Source of the DNA: Chitinophagaceae bacterium
GTDB taxonomy: Bacteria > Bacteroidota > Bacteroidia > Chitinophagales > Chitinophagaceae
Direction of reading: 5' to 3'
Assembly: GCA_023957755.1 (NCBI GenBank)
Contig: JAMLGT010000022.1
Span: 1 to 39,307, forward strand
DNA length: 39,307 nucleotides
A program made the translations under genes and the position numbers. A model generated the notes under the pieces. That model worked only from the letters and a program-made list of their open reading frames with translations. It was not told the DNA's origin and made no database searches. This document shows positions 27,448 to 35,719 of this stretch, piece after piece (position 1 is the first letter of the stretch; each line of letters opens with the position of its first letter).

Positions 27448-28386
27448 TCAGTCCCTGAGATTGTAAAGGGATTTGAGTTCACCAAAATCAACAGGCTTAG
27501 ACCTGAGAATACCTCCGGCCGCACCCTGAATTAACACGATCCGGACTTTGATGGACGCAAAATTGTACGAATTAGGAGCGTCATTCGGGCCCAGATCTAC
27601 CCCAAAGTGGACTACACCGTTTTGAAAGGACAAAGCCCTTATATTATACTGCACCACAGCCCCTTGTACATCTATAGTACGATATACAATCGGAAAAAAC
27701 TGCCAGGTGGTAGCCGTATCGGGTGCATTATTAGCTATACCATAAATAAGAACCGCACCGTTGTTGAAAACATCAGTCGTAAGTGCCGGTATATTGACAT
27801 CAAAGAAATCATTAATCAGCACATTATTGGCGACCCAGCTTTTGACATTAGGACTGGCACCGCCACCACCCAATACCAGTCCGGTTCCCCAATTAGTAGC
27901 AGAAAGTTTAGGGCCGTAAAGCATCAAGTTTTGCTTGTCCAGATAATAATCCCCGATCGCTCCAAGGGATGTAGCAGGAGTACCACTGCCGGAAAGTATC
28001 TGTGAGCCTCTGTCGCCCTTATCGCCTTTATCACCCTTGTCACCCTTGTCACCCTTATCACCCTTGTCACCTTTGCCTCCCTTATCGCCCTTGTCCCCTT
28101 TATCACCTTTTGCACCTCTGAGATTAAAAGGTACACCCCAACCTGAAGATTGTTTAGGTCCATAGAAATCACCATTAGAAATATTTACATAATAGTCTCC
28201 AGGATTTCCTACACCGGCACCCGGAACAGTACGTCCACTATAAATAATACTGCCGTCTTTGCCCGCCGGGCCTACGGGGCCAGCTTCTCCTTCGGGCCCT
28301 AATGCCCCGGCGGGGCCTTCTTTACCACAGGAAAAGGAAATGATTATTAAAAGTAAAAAAGATAAGGGCAGGAAAAACTTTTTCAT
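27448..28386 (-). CDS. collagen-like repeat lipoprotein, first gene of the surface operon
   Basis: This 312-residue protein begins with a signal and lipobox (LLLIIISFSC, Cys20). Collagen-type Gly-X-Y triplets cover residues 21-46 (GKEGPAGALGPEGEAGPVGP) and 91-128, the latter mostly GDK triplets. Each block is followed by a GDYY...YGPK linker, the kind commonly found in bacterial collagen-like proteins. The C-terminal 130 residues form a globular beta domain without a name I know. It is expected to be lipid-anchored with the triple helix pointing outward. It is the first of five same-strand genes, with a consensus-like promoter 60 bases upstream and a two-component system beyond that. Confidence 0.9.
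   Translation of the reverse strand: MKKFFLPLSFLLLIIISFSCGKEGPAGALGPEGEAGPVGPAGKDGSIIYSGRTVPGAGVGNPGDYYVNISNGDFYGPKQSSGWGVPFNLRGAKGDKGDKGDKGGKGDKGDKGDKGDKGDKGDKGDRGSQILSGSGTPATSLGAIGDYYLDKQNLMLYGPKLSATNWGTGLVLGGGGASPNVKSWVANNVLINDFFDVNIPALTTDVFNNGAVLIYGIANNAPDTATTWQFFPIVYRTIDVQGAVVQYNIRALSFQNGVVHFGVDLGPNDAPNSYNFASIKVRIVLIQGAAGGILRSKPVDFGELKSLYNLRD
28003..28116 (-). repeat. 9-bp tandem repeat encoding Gly-Asp-Lys triplets
   Basis: The collagen block is encoded by about 12 near-identical 9-base units (GGTGACAAG or GGYGATAAR) with only third-position variation. Such a run can lose or gain whole units without shifting the frame. Confidence 0.8.
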
Positions 28387-28446
28387 TTTGATCGAGTTTG
28401 ATTTTTAATGTTTACAAAATCCTGAGTTACCAGAAAAATGTTAATA

Positions 28447-28477
28447 CAAAGGAAAATGCAAAAAGCCATCCTGTCAA
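28447..28477 (-). promoter_or_regulatory. promoter candidate of the surface-protein operon
   Basis: On the minus strand TTG (28475-28477, within TTGACA), 20 bases, then TTCCTTTG (28447-28454) match TTTG, N19-20, TAnnTTTG with one deviation in the -7 box. The implied leader to the ATG at 28386 is about 55 bases. Confidence 0.5.
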
Positions 28478-28599
28478 TCCCATAATCAGGGGAGATGGTA
28501 TTGTATATGAAAGGAAAATTGTAATGTGATGTGACGGCGTGAGTTTCAATGTGAAGAATAGACTTTCCCGCTATCTTTCTACTGAAGCACCTCTACACT

Positions 28600-29232
28600 T
28601 TAAACCAACCGCTCTTTTAATGCTTTGCTTACCGCTTCTGCCTGCGAATGAACGCCCAGCTTTTCATAAATACTTTTTATATGCGTAGTAACCGTACCAA
28701 GGGTAATTCCTTCATGAAAAGCAATCATCTTATAACTATTTCCATCGGTTAATGACTGGAGTATTTGTTTTTCGCGATTGGTGAGTGCATAATCAGTCTT
28801 TCTGGTATGCTGGTTGTTGAAAAATTTCAGCACTAAGCGTGCTACCGCCGGCGACATAGGAGCGCCACCTTCCATCACTTCATGTATTGCATTGGCAAGG
28901 CGTGTGGTCAGATGTTGCTTGAGTATATAGCCAGTTGCACCATTTTTAATAGCTTCTAGCACATGGCCATCATCGTCAAAAACGGTTAACATTATAACAG
29001 GCAGATCATTATATTTCGACCTTATTAGATTTAATCCCTCAATACCGTTGACTTCCGGCATATCAATATCCATCAGAATTACATCTGGTTGATTCTGTTT
29101 TATATTATCCAACACATTGCCGGCATTTTCGAATGATGCCAAAAGTTCAAAATCTTCAGCAAACGAAATTAAAGATGCCAGACTGGTTCGGAGTTCTGTG
29201 TTGTCTTCATACAATAATATCCTGATAGGCAT
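28600..29232 (-). CDS. NarL/FixJ-type response regulator
   Basis: This 210-residue regulator has a receiver domain at residues 1-125: acidic pair Glu9-Asp10, phospho-acceptor Asp55 in DVILMDIDMPEVNG, the switch threonine in PVIMLTVFDDD, and the conserved lysine in GYILKQ. A LuxR-type helix-turn-helix lies at about 145-205 (LTNREKQILQSLTDGNSYKM, then THIKSIYEKLGVHSQAEAV). It is thus a DNA-binding transcription factor activated by phosphorylation. The kinase gene lies just upstream at 29388-31283, and the two form the pair usual in Bacteroidota. The next gene downstream is the collagen-like lipoprotein of the surface operon, 213 bases away, which is a plausible target. Confidence 0.93.
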   Translation of the reverse strand: MPIRILLYEDNTELRTSLASLISFAEDFELLASFENAGNVLDNIKQNQPDVILMDIDMPEVNGIEGLNLIRSKYNDLPVIMLTVFDDDGHVLEAIKNGATGYILKQHLTTRLANAIHEVMEGGAPMSPAVARLVLKFFNNQHTRKTDYALTNREKQILQSLTDGNSYKMIAFHEGITLGTVTTHIKSIYEKLGVHSQAEAVSKALKERLV

Positions 29233-29387
29233 AATTTATCTGTTTGTTAGTCTGTCGTATCAATTAGCAAATATCAATTATCAGCCAGCTAATCCACTAC
29301 CCTATTCATAGGATAGGTGCAAAGAGAAAGATACTCGTCACTCTATTCAGAAAAGATGGCTAAGAAGTCGGGACTCCGCATACCCCC

Positions 29388-31283
29388 TCACTTAACCCCG
29401 GCCCCCACCAACGACACCTCTAATAAAATAATCGTACCACTTCCTTTCTGTGAATTTATCTCTAATCTGCCATTCATGTATTCAGCTCTCAGTTTCATAT
29501 TATGAAGCCCATTGCCCATTGCCACTGTCTCTGCATCAAATCCACAGCCGTAATCCTTTATCTCTAATACCAGCATGTCGTCGCGCTGGTCCACGTGAAT
29601 ATCTACCTGGGTTGCCTTGCTATATTTTCGTGCATTATTTACCGCTTCCTTAAATATCATCATAAAATCTTTCCTCACCTGTGGTGATAACTTTCTCTTT
29701 GGATCGCTCAGGTTTTTGGCAAAGGCAAAGGGAATGTTTGATGTACCCAAAATATCTGAGGCCATCTTATGCATCTGTGACACAATGGCCCCCATACTAT
29801 CATTTTCCGGGTTGAGCGACCACACCACTTCACGGATGCCTCCGGCCACTTTGTTTGAAAGCCTGTTTATGTTTTCTGCTGCTTCCTTAATCTTAGGGTT
29901 CGATTCATTTTGCATCCCCAACATACTGCTGATGATTTGAATGCTTGAAATGGTAGATCCGATGTCATCATGTAAATCTCCGGCTATTCCCAGTCTTACC
30001 TTTTCCAGTTCCTTTGCTCTTTTTACTTTCTGCGCTATCCGCAGCCGGCTGATAATGACGATAGCGGAAAAGAGTATTAACATCCCCACAATCAGCACCA
30101 GGTACATTCTGTTCTTATAAGTTGCAGTTGCGTTCCGTTGTTCAGATAAATTCAATTGATATTTCAGAGAATCTTCCCGTGCTTTCTGATCAAATTCATA
30201 CCGGATACCCATTTTTTGGTACTCAAGATTTTGGGCGTGCGTCAAAATGCTGTCTTTCACATTCGCAGCCATTTCAAGGTATTTGATAGACTTCTTGTAA
30301 TCACCTGTTTCTTTATAATACCTCGCTCTCAGGGGGTATAAATTTGCCAGGTAGGTCACATCAGATACTGCACTTTCGCAGGGTTCACACTCTTTGAGAT
30401 AATAGGATGATTTTTGAATATTTCCCTTTCGTAACCACGCATCAGACAGATTGGTAATCACCTGACACCAAACCCTTAATCGCCGGGAAACATTCATTTC
30501 CAAATATTTCAATGCTCTTTCGTTATGCAATATTGAAGAATCTAACTGGCCTGATTCCATAAAAGCATTTGCAATATTAGCCGAACGAATAGCCAGTCTG
30601 CTATAATTATTAGTCCCCAACAGGTGTTCAATTTCGCTGCCCATCTTAAAGTATTTGATAGATTCGGCATAATCTTTTTTTGTATAGTATATATTGCCGA
30701 TAGTACCATAACAACTTGCCATCCCCGACGAATCATTCGTCTCTCTCCTTATCTCTAATGATTTGAAAGAATACTCCAACGCATTTTCCCAATCTTTCAG
30801 GTTATCATATACATTTCCAATATTAAGGTAAACTGCTCCTAAAGCCTTCTGATCCTTCAGATTTTCGGATAGTTCGAGGCTTTTAAAAAAGTAGTCCAGC
30901 GCCACCTTGTAATGATTTTGGCTTGCTGCAGCCACCCCGGCACGGCTATAACTTTTGGCCTCCTCTAGTGGGAGATTTTCCTTCTTAAAGAGTGAGGCTG
31001 CTAAAATGCATGTATCAATCATTTCAGCAAGTTTACCATCCTGATACAGGTACTCACTTTCGTTATACAAAATTCTGGCGTAATATTTATTCGATTTATT
31101 CTTTCGGGCAATATCCTTTGCCATATTAAGGTAGCGGTAAGATTCACTAATGTCCCTTTTGGAAATGTCTTTTGCCTTATTAAGCAATTCTGTTATCTGA
31201 AGACTGTCAGTATCATTACGGTTCGCAAATGAATAGGAACTACAAAGTAAAGCCAGTAATAAAAGAATGGGTGTTCGCAGCAT
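29388..31283 (-). CDS. TPR-type sensor histidine kinase (HisKA_3)
   Basis: The product is 631 residues from ATG at 31283. The frame is open to a TTG seven codons upstream, but the ATG directly starts the signal peptide (MLRTPILLLLALLCSSYSFA). Residues about 45-340 are tetratricopeptide repeats (ALGAVYLNIGNVYDNLKDWE, ASCYGTIGNIYYTKKDYAES and others) placed in the periplasm. A membrane helix follows at about 393-413, then the HisKA_3 dimerisation domain (GIAGDLHDDIGSTISSIQII, His438) and the ATPase domain (EAVNNARKYSKAT, DYGCGFDAETVAMGNGLHNM). It should phosphorylate the LuxR-type regulator encoded 155 bases downstream. A near-perfect promoter precedes it at 31361-31390. Confidence 0.92.
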   Translation of the reverse strand: MLRTPILLLLALLCSSYSFANRNDTDSLQITELLNKAKDISKRDISESYRYLNMAKDIARKNKSNKYYARILYNESEYLYQDGKLAEMIDTCILAASLFKKENLPLEEAKSYSRAGVAAASQNHYKVALDYFFKSLELSENLKDQKALGAVYLNIGNVYDNLKDWENALEYSFKSLEIRRETNDSSGMASCYGTIGNIYYTKKDYAESIKYFKMGSEIEHLLGTNNYSRLAIRSANIANAFMESGQLDSSILHNERALKYLEMNVSRRLRVWCQVITNLSDAWLRKGNIQKSSYYLKECEPCESAVSDVTYLANLYPLRARYYKETGDYKKSIKYLEMAANVKDSILTHAQNLEYQKMGIRYEFDQKAREDSLKYQLNLSEQRNATATYKNRMYLVLIVGMLILFSAIVIISRLRIAQKVKRAKELEKVRLGIAGDLHDDIGSTISSIQIISSMLGMQNESNPKIKEAAENINRLSNKVAGGIREVVWSLNPENDSMGAIVSQMHKMASDILGTSNIPFAFAKNLSDPKRKLSPQVRKDFMMIFKEAVNNARKYSKATQVDIHVDQRDDMLVLEIKDYGCGFDAETVAMGNGLHNMKLRAEYMNGRLEINSQKGSGTIILLEVSLVGAGVK

Positions 31284-31360
31284 AGCAAAGGAGTGGATTA
31301 ACAAGTGGCATCAGGAAATTAAAGAATCACAATTCTATTATCTTCCTGATTCCCACCAAA

Positions 31361-31390
31361 CAAATATATTAAAGAAGCTAATTATTACAA
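31361..31390 (-). promoter_or_regulatory. promoter of the two-component system
   Basis: TTG (31388-31390), exactly 19 bases, TATATTTG (31361-31368) on the minus strand is a full match to the Bacteroidota housekeeping promoter TTTG, N19, TAnnTTTG (TTG of the upstream box). It lies about 75 bases before the kinase ATG. Confidence 0.7.
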
Positions 31391-31543
31391 CAATCTTATT
31401 AATGAAAGAATTTACATCGCAATGTAAAAAGATGAATCAGCATATAACACATAAGATGATCGGGGGCACCATAAAAGCAGCCACAGATAAAAGAACTATA
31501 TGACACATTAAAATAAAAAATCAACCTTATACCTCGTCAAGAA

Positions 31544-31740
31544 TTAGACTTTCCCGGAAAAGTGTTTAATGGCAAATAGACGGGCCAAAGGCAAGCCCTG
31601 TTTTTTCGTATAAGCATTTCCTCTACCTCTGGCCAGTTGCTCCTCCGCAAGCCCTGTTTCCTCTCTAATTGCCAAATACAACCTGAAGTTTTTACTCTTC
31701 CTGATCCCCTACTACTCCCGGTTACATTACTGTTTGCCAT
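31544..31740 (-). pseudogene. small gene with a one-base frameshift
   Basis: From ATG at 31740 the frame reads MANSNVTGSSRG. After the C4 run on the plus strand (31706-31709) the adjacent frame reads IRKSKNFRLYLAIREETGLA, then EEQLARGRGNAYTKKQGLPL and ARLFAIKHFSGKV to a TAA at 31544-31546. One extra G in the run gives an intact basic 65-residue protein. The alternative unshifted 129-residue frame over the same DNA (31537-31926) is Cys/Trp-rich and much less protein-like. I do not recognise the family. It is either a decayed gene or a base-calling error. Confidence 0.55.
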
Positions 31741-31927
31741 ATTTATCATCCTTAAATTAAAACTTTTAGCTATTCTATAAATCGTACTATCCACGCAAAA
31801 GCCACCCACACAGCACCCCAATGTTCCCATTCTCAGCTTCAGGTATTTCTGCCACTCCTTCCTTAAAATGCCCCCAAACGGGGCTCTTAAACACATCAGA
31901 AACACGAAAAAGACAGGTAAAAGCACT

Positions 31928-31959
31928 TTTGATAATTTACCTCACTTCTGGTAACTTTG
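31928..31959 (+). promoter_or_regulatory. promoter of pdhB
   Basis: TTTG (31928-31931), 20 bases, TAACTTTG (31952-31959) matches the Bacteroidota promoter consensus in both boxes. The transcript would start about 40 bases before the pdhB ATG at 32008. Confidence 0.7.
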
Positions 31960-32007
31960 CATTTCTAAAAACGACCTTCAAACTATTTAATTGAACCAGA
32001 TACAATT

Positions 32008-32991
32008 ATGAAAGAAGTAGCATTCAGAGAAGCCTTAAGGGAAGCCATGCAGGAAGAGATGAGAAGAGATAAAAATGTGTTCCTGATGGGCGAAGAAGTA
32101 GCTGAATATAACGGTGCTTACAAAGTGAGCCAGGGAATGTTAGACGAATTTGGCCCGGAAAGGGTGATTGACACTCCTATCACGGAATTGGGATTTGCAG
32201 CTGTTGCCGTGGGAGCTGCCCAGAACGGACTAAGGCCTATTGTGGAGTTTATGACATGGAACTTCGCCAACCTGGCACTGGATCAGATTCTGAATACTGC
32301 CTCCAAAATGCTGGCAATGAGTGGCGGCCAGGTAGGCTGCCCTATCGTTTTCAGAGGGCCAAACGGGAGTGCCGGACAACTTGCTGCACAGCACTCTACA
32401 GCGTACGAGGCTATGTATGCCAATATCCCGGGACTAAAAGTAATTTCTGTAAGCAACCCTTACGACGCTAAAGGACTCCTGAAAAGCGCTATCAGAGACG
32501 AGAACCCGGTAATATTCATGGAAAGTGAAGTGATGTACGGCGATAAAGGAATGATTCCGGAAGAAGAATACACCATCCCTATCGGAGTGGCTAATGTAGC
32601 AAGAGAAGGTTCGGACGTAACTATTGTCAGCTTTAATAAAATGATGAAGGTGGCACTGGAATCTGCCGGCGAACTTGAAAAGGAAGGTGTTAGTGCTGAG
32701 GTAATCGACCTCCGCACCATCAGACCACTTGACTGGCACACCATCCTGGAATCAGTGAAGAAGACTAATCGGCTGGTAATAATCGAAGAAGAATGGCCTT
32801 TTGCTTCTGTCTCTTCGGAGATCGCTTACCGGATTCAGAAAGAAGGGTTCGACTATCTGGATGCTCCTGTGAGGAGAATTACTGCTGCAGATGCGCCCAT
32901 GCATTACGCACCCAATCTCGTGAAAGCATACCTACCCAGCGTAGAACGCACGGTAAACCTGGTGAAGGACGTGATGTATTTACAAAAATAA
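32008..32991 (+). CDS. pdhB: pyruvate dehydrogenase E1 component, beta subunit
   Basis: This 327-residue protein is the beta subunit of the thiamine-diphosphate-dependent E1 enzyme, which decarboxylates pyruvate and passes the acetyl group to the lipoyl domain of E2. The family signatures are all present: MGEEVAEYNGAYKVSQGM with the cofactor-activating glutamate, RVIDTPITELGFAAVAVGAA, the GQLAAQHST segment with His129, and the C-terminal transketolase domain (VIDLRTIRPLD, then VIIEEEWPFASV). The length is normal. The alpha subunit and E2 are not in this window, as is usual for Bacteroidota where these genes are scattered. Branched-chain E1 beta is closely related, but ITELGFAAVAVGAAQNGLRP favours pyruvate. 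pruA follows 39 bases downstream. Confidence 0.93.
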   Translation: MKEVAFREALREAMQEEMRRDKNVFLMGEEVAEYNGAYKVSQGMLDEFGPERVIDTPITELGFAAVAVGAAQNGLRPIVEFMTWNFANLALDQILNTASKMLAMSGGQVGCPIVFRGPNGSAGQLAAQHSTAYEAMYANIPGLKVISVSNPYDAKGLLKSAIRDENPVIFMESEVMYGDKGMIPEEEYTIPIGVANVAREGSDVTIVSFNKMMKVALESAGELEKEGVSAEVIDLRTIRPLDWHTILESVKKTNRLVIIEEEWPFASVSSEIAYRIQKEGFDYLDAPVRRITAADAPMHYAPNLVKAYLPSVERTVNLVKDVMYLQK

Positions 32992-33030
32992 TTCAACGAT
33001 TCCTCTGCGGGAATCATAAATTCAGATACT

Positions 33031-34662
33031 ATGCATTTTGGAAATTCTAATTATCCGCTACCTGCTAATGAGCCTGTATTATCTTATGCACCGGGTACAC
33101 CTGAACGGGCCGCATTAAAAAAAGCGCTCAAAGATCTGAAGAAAACAAAGGTGGATGTACCAATGTATATCGGAGCAGACGAGGTGCGTACGGGAGTTAA
33201 AAGGGATATCAGACCTCCACACGAAACAAAATTCCTTCTGGGCCAGTATCATCTTGGGGATAAAACTCACGTTAAGAATGCCATAAATGCCGCCCTGAAA
33301 GCAAAAGAAAAATGGGCTTCCCTGTCTTGGGACACACGTGCACATATCTTCCTGAAAGCTGCGGACCTGATTGCTACAAAATATCGTGCAGTTACCTGTG
33401 CGGCTACCATGCTCGGACAAAGCAAAAACGCATTCCAGTCTGAGATAGATGCCGTATGTGAGATGATAGATTTTCTCAGATTCAACGTGCACTTTCTCGA
33501 TCAGATATATCGTGAACAGCCTATCAGTTCGCCAGGCCTGAAAAACAGAATGGAATATCGTCCGCTGGAAGGTTTCGTAGCAGCCATCACACCTTTCAAC
33601 TTTACCTCTATCGGTGGCAACCTACCCACATCAGCCGCCATGTGCGGTAATGTAGTAGTATGGAAATGTGCACACACCCAGGTGTATAGCGCCGAATTGT
33701 TTATGCAGGTACTGAAGGAAGCGGGGCTTCCTGACGGAGTTATCAATCTGGTATATACTGATGGACCTACATTCGGCAGTGTAGTATTCAACCACCCTGA
33801 CTTTGCAGGAATTCACTTCACCGGTAGCACTGCGGTATTCAAGAATATGTGGAAGCAGATAGGTGAAAACACAAAAATATATAAGTCGTACCCACGCATC
33901 GTAGGCGAAACCGGCGGAAAAGACTTCGTATTAGTACATAAGAGTGCCAATGCAGATGAAGTAGTCACAGCATTATGTCGCGGTGCTTTCGAATATCAGG
34001 GGCAGAAATGCTCTGCTGCAAGCCGTGCCTACCTGCCTTCTAATCTTGCTGCTGAGATCAAGAAAAAATTAGTTTCCGAAATCAATACAATGAAGATGGG
34101 CACCGTAGAAGACTTTACCAACTTCATTAATGCGGTGATTGATGAGAAGAGTTTCGACAAACTGGAAGCATATATCAAACGAGCGAAGAAAGACAAGAAT
34201 GCTAAAATCATAGCCGGAGGGAAATGCGATAAGACGAACGGATACTTCATTGAACCCACAGTGATTGAAGCACTGGATCCAAAGTATGAAACGATGTGCG
34301 AAGAGCTGTTTGGCCCCGTACTCACTATCTATGTATATGACGAAAACAAGTTTGACGACACAATTAAATTACTGGATAGTACCTCACCTTATGCGCTCAC
34401 CGGTTCGATATTTGCAAGAGACCGCGCCGCAATTGAAAAAGCTACTCAGCGCCTGATGAATAACGCGGGCAACTTCTATATCAACGATAAACCCACAGGG
34501 GCAGTAGTAGGACAACAGCCGTTTGGGGGTGCACGAGGAAGTGGTACTAATGACAAAGCAGGCAGTATTCTTAACCTGTATCGTTGGCTGAGTGCACGCA
34601 CCATTAAGGAAACTTTTGTTCCTCCGGTAGATTATCGCTATCCATTCATGCAGGAACCATAA
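33031..34662 (+). CDS. pruA: L-glutamate gamma-semialdehyde (1-pyrroline-5-carboxylate) dehydrogenase
   Basis: This 543-residue aldehyde dehydrogenase oxidises glutamate semialdehyde, in equilibrium with pyrroline-5-carboxylate, to glutamate with NAD; it is the second step of proline breakdown. The N-terminus (NEPVLSYAPGTPERAALKKA) is characteristic of the stand-alone, mitochondrial-type enzyme. The NAD-binding fold shows FTGSTAVFKNMW, the general-base motif is RIVGETGGKDFV (Glu293), and the catalytic cysteine is in EYQGQKCSAASRAY (Cys327). The C-terminal QPFGGARGSGTNDKAGS is also typical. Full length. It is followed at 30 bases by pyrR on the same strand. Confidence 0.95.
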   Translation: MHFGNSNYPLPANEPVLSYAPGTPERAALKKALKDLKKTKVDVPMYIGADEVRTGVKRDIRPPHETKFLLGQYHLGDKTHVKNAINAALKAKEKWASLSWDTRAHIFLKAADLIATKYRAVTCAATMLGQSKNAFQSEIDAVCEMIDFLRFNVHFLDQIYREQPISSPGLKNRMEYRPLEGFVAAITPFNFTSIGGNLPTSAAMCGNVVVWKCAHTQVYSAELFMQVLKEAGLPDGVINLVYTDGPTFGSVVFNHPDFAGIHFTGSTAVFKNMWKQIGENTKIYKSYPRIVGETGGKDFVLVHKSANADEVVTALCRGAFEYQGQKCSAASRAYLPSNLAAEIKKKLVSEINTMKMGTVEDFTNFINAVIDEKSFDKLEAYIKRAKKDKNAKIIAGGKCDKTNGYFIEPTVIEALDPKYETMCEELFGPVLTIYVYDENKFDDTIKLLDSTSPYALTGSIFARDRAAIEKATQRLMNNAGNFYINDKPTGAVVGQQPFGGARGSGTNDKAGSILNLYRWLSARTIKETFVPPVDYRYPFMQEP

Positions 34663-34692
34663 GTCATCTGAAGAAAAACCATTTTCAGTAAA

Positions 34693-35202
34693 ATGACTAC
34701 CATCCTCAACAAAGCACAACTGCAAATCACGATCAGGCGACTGGCGTGTGAAATTGCAGAGAACTATTTTGAGGAAAAGTCTATCGCGATTATAGGGATC
34801 CAACCCCGTGGGATTTTCCTGGCAGATAAGATAGTACCTGAACTACAGCAACTGCTGCCTGATACGAAAATCAACTATGGCAAACTCGACATTACCTTCT
34901 ATCGTGATGATATCCGAAAGGAATTACATCAGCCCAACAAGACCGATATCCTCTTTTCTCTGGAAAATAGTAAGGTGGTACTAATCGATGATGTACTATT
35001 TACGGGCAGGACTATTCGTGCTGCCATAGATGCGATGCTTTCGTTCGGACGACCAGACCGTGTGGAACTCTGCGTCCTCATAAACAGAAGATATAGCAGG
35101 CAACTGCCCATTCAACCTGATTACAGTGGCAAAGCAATAGACTCTGTGTTGTCGCAGAAAGTAAAGGTAGAGTGGGAAAAGGATGAGGTAAATCTATACT
35201 AG
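34693..35202 (+). CDS. pyrR: PyrR, pyrimidine operon regulator / uracil phosphoribosyltransferase
   Basis: This 169-residue type I phosphoribosyltransferase shows the PRPP-binding loop VVLIDDVLFTGRTIRAAIDA. Other family segments are IIGIQPRGIFLADKI, LDITFYRDDIRKE, a conserved VELCVLINRRYSRQLPIQPD, and the terminal KVEWEKDEV block. In Bacillus PyrR binds pyr mRNA to attenuate transcription and also has weak uracil phosphoribosyltransferase activity. In Bacteroidota the RNA-binding role is less certain. No pyrimidine synthesis gene lies beside it here. It ends the plus-strand housekeeping run and is followed directly by the repeat array. Confidence 0.93.
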   Translation: MTTILNKAQLQITIRRLACEIAENYFEEKSIAIIGIQPRGIFLADKIVPELQQLLPDTKINYGKLDITFYRDDIRKELHQPNKTDILFSLENSKVVLIDDVLFTGRTIRAAIDAMLSFGRPDRVELCVLINRRYSRQLPIQPDYSGKAIDSVLSQKVKVEWEKDEVNLY

Positions 35203-35242
35203 TTTAAGCATCACATTATTTTAGGCAGGAAGAGGTTGTTTG

Positions 35243-35265
35243 CTGTGTAATTTTTAGTTACACAG
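35243..35265 (+). terminator. hairpin after pyrR
   Basis: CTGTGTAA, seven bases, TTACACAG forms a perfect 8-bp stem about 40 bases beyond the pyrR stop, followed by AGGTTTTCTC. It could terminate the pdhB-pruA-pyrR transcript, but it also reads as the first, diverged unit of the adjoining repeat array. Confidence 0.4.
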
Positions 35266-35267
35266 AG

Positions 35268-35700
35268 GTTTTCTCTATGTGGTTCTCTGTGTAGTGATTC
35301 TTATTACATGGAGTTGCACAGAGGATTCACAGAGTTGCACGGAGATTTTTCTCTGTGGTTCTCAGTGCCTTCTCTGTTTTCCTCTCTGTGTAATTTTTTT
35401 GGTACACGGAGTTGCACGGAGGATTCACAGAGTTGCACGGAGGATTCACGGAGTTGCACGGAGATTTTTCTCTGTGGTTTTCTGTGTAATTGTTTTTTGG
35501 TGCACGGAGTTGCACGGAGATTTTTCTCTGTGGTTTTCTGTGTGATTGTTTTTTGGTGCACGGAGTTGCACGGAGGAGGTACGGAGGTTCACGGAGGTTC
35601 TTTATCTCTGTGGTTCTCTGTGGCTTCTCTGGCTTTTCCTCTGTGTCATGTTTTTTGTTACACGGAGAGGCACGGAGAATTCACGGAGTTGCACGGAGTG
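35268..35700. repeat. CACGGAG/CTCTGTG repeat array 1
   Basis: About 430 bases consist of alternating blocks: T-rich blocks with CTCTGTGGTTCTCTGTG, and purine-rich blocks with CACGGAGTTGCACGGAG. Each is the near reverse complement of the other, so neighbouring blocks form hairpins. The sequence CACGGAGATTTTTCTCTGTG recurs exactly at 35338-35357, 35457-35476 and 35513-35532. Long frames here translate only the repeat and are not genes. The array ends 20 bases short of the 3' end of the Fic gene. Confidence 0.85.
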
Positions 35701-35719
35701 ACGTCTTTTTCATATTCAC

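Larger units (their letters stand above)
31305..32007. other. divergent intergenic region between the kinase gene and pdhB
   Basis: This stretch of about 700 bases contains a promoter for each flanking operon (31361-31390 minus, 31928-31959 plus) and a small broken gene on the minus strand (31544-31740), all listed separately. The remaining segments (31400-31540 and 31745-31920) show no gene, repeat or clear hairpin to me. Confidence 0.5.

Noticed and set aside
31537-31926. 129-residue open frame in the kinase/pdhB intergenic region
   Set aside because: Composition is Cys/Trp-rich and unlikely; a better protein is obtained by a one-base shift within it (31544-31740).
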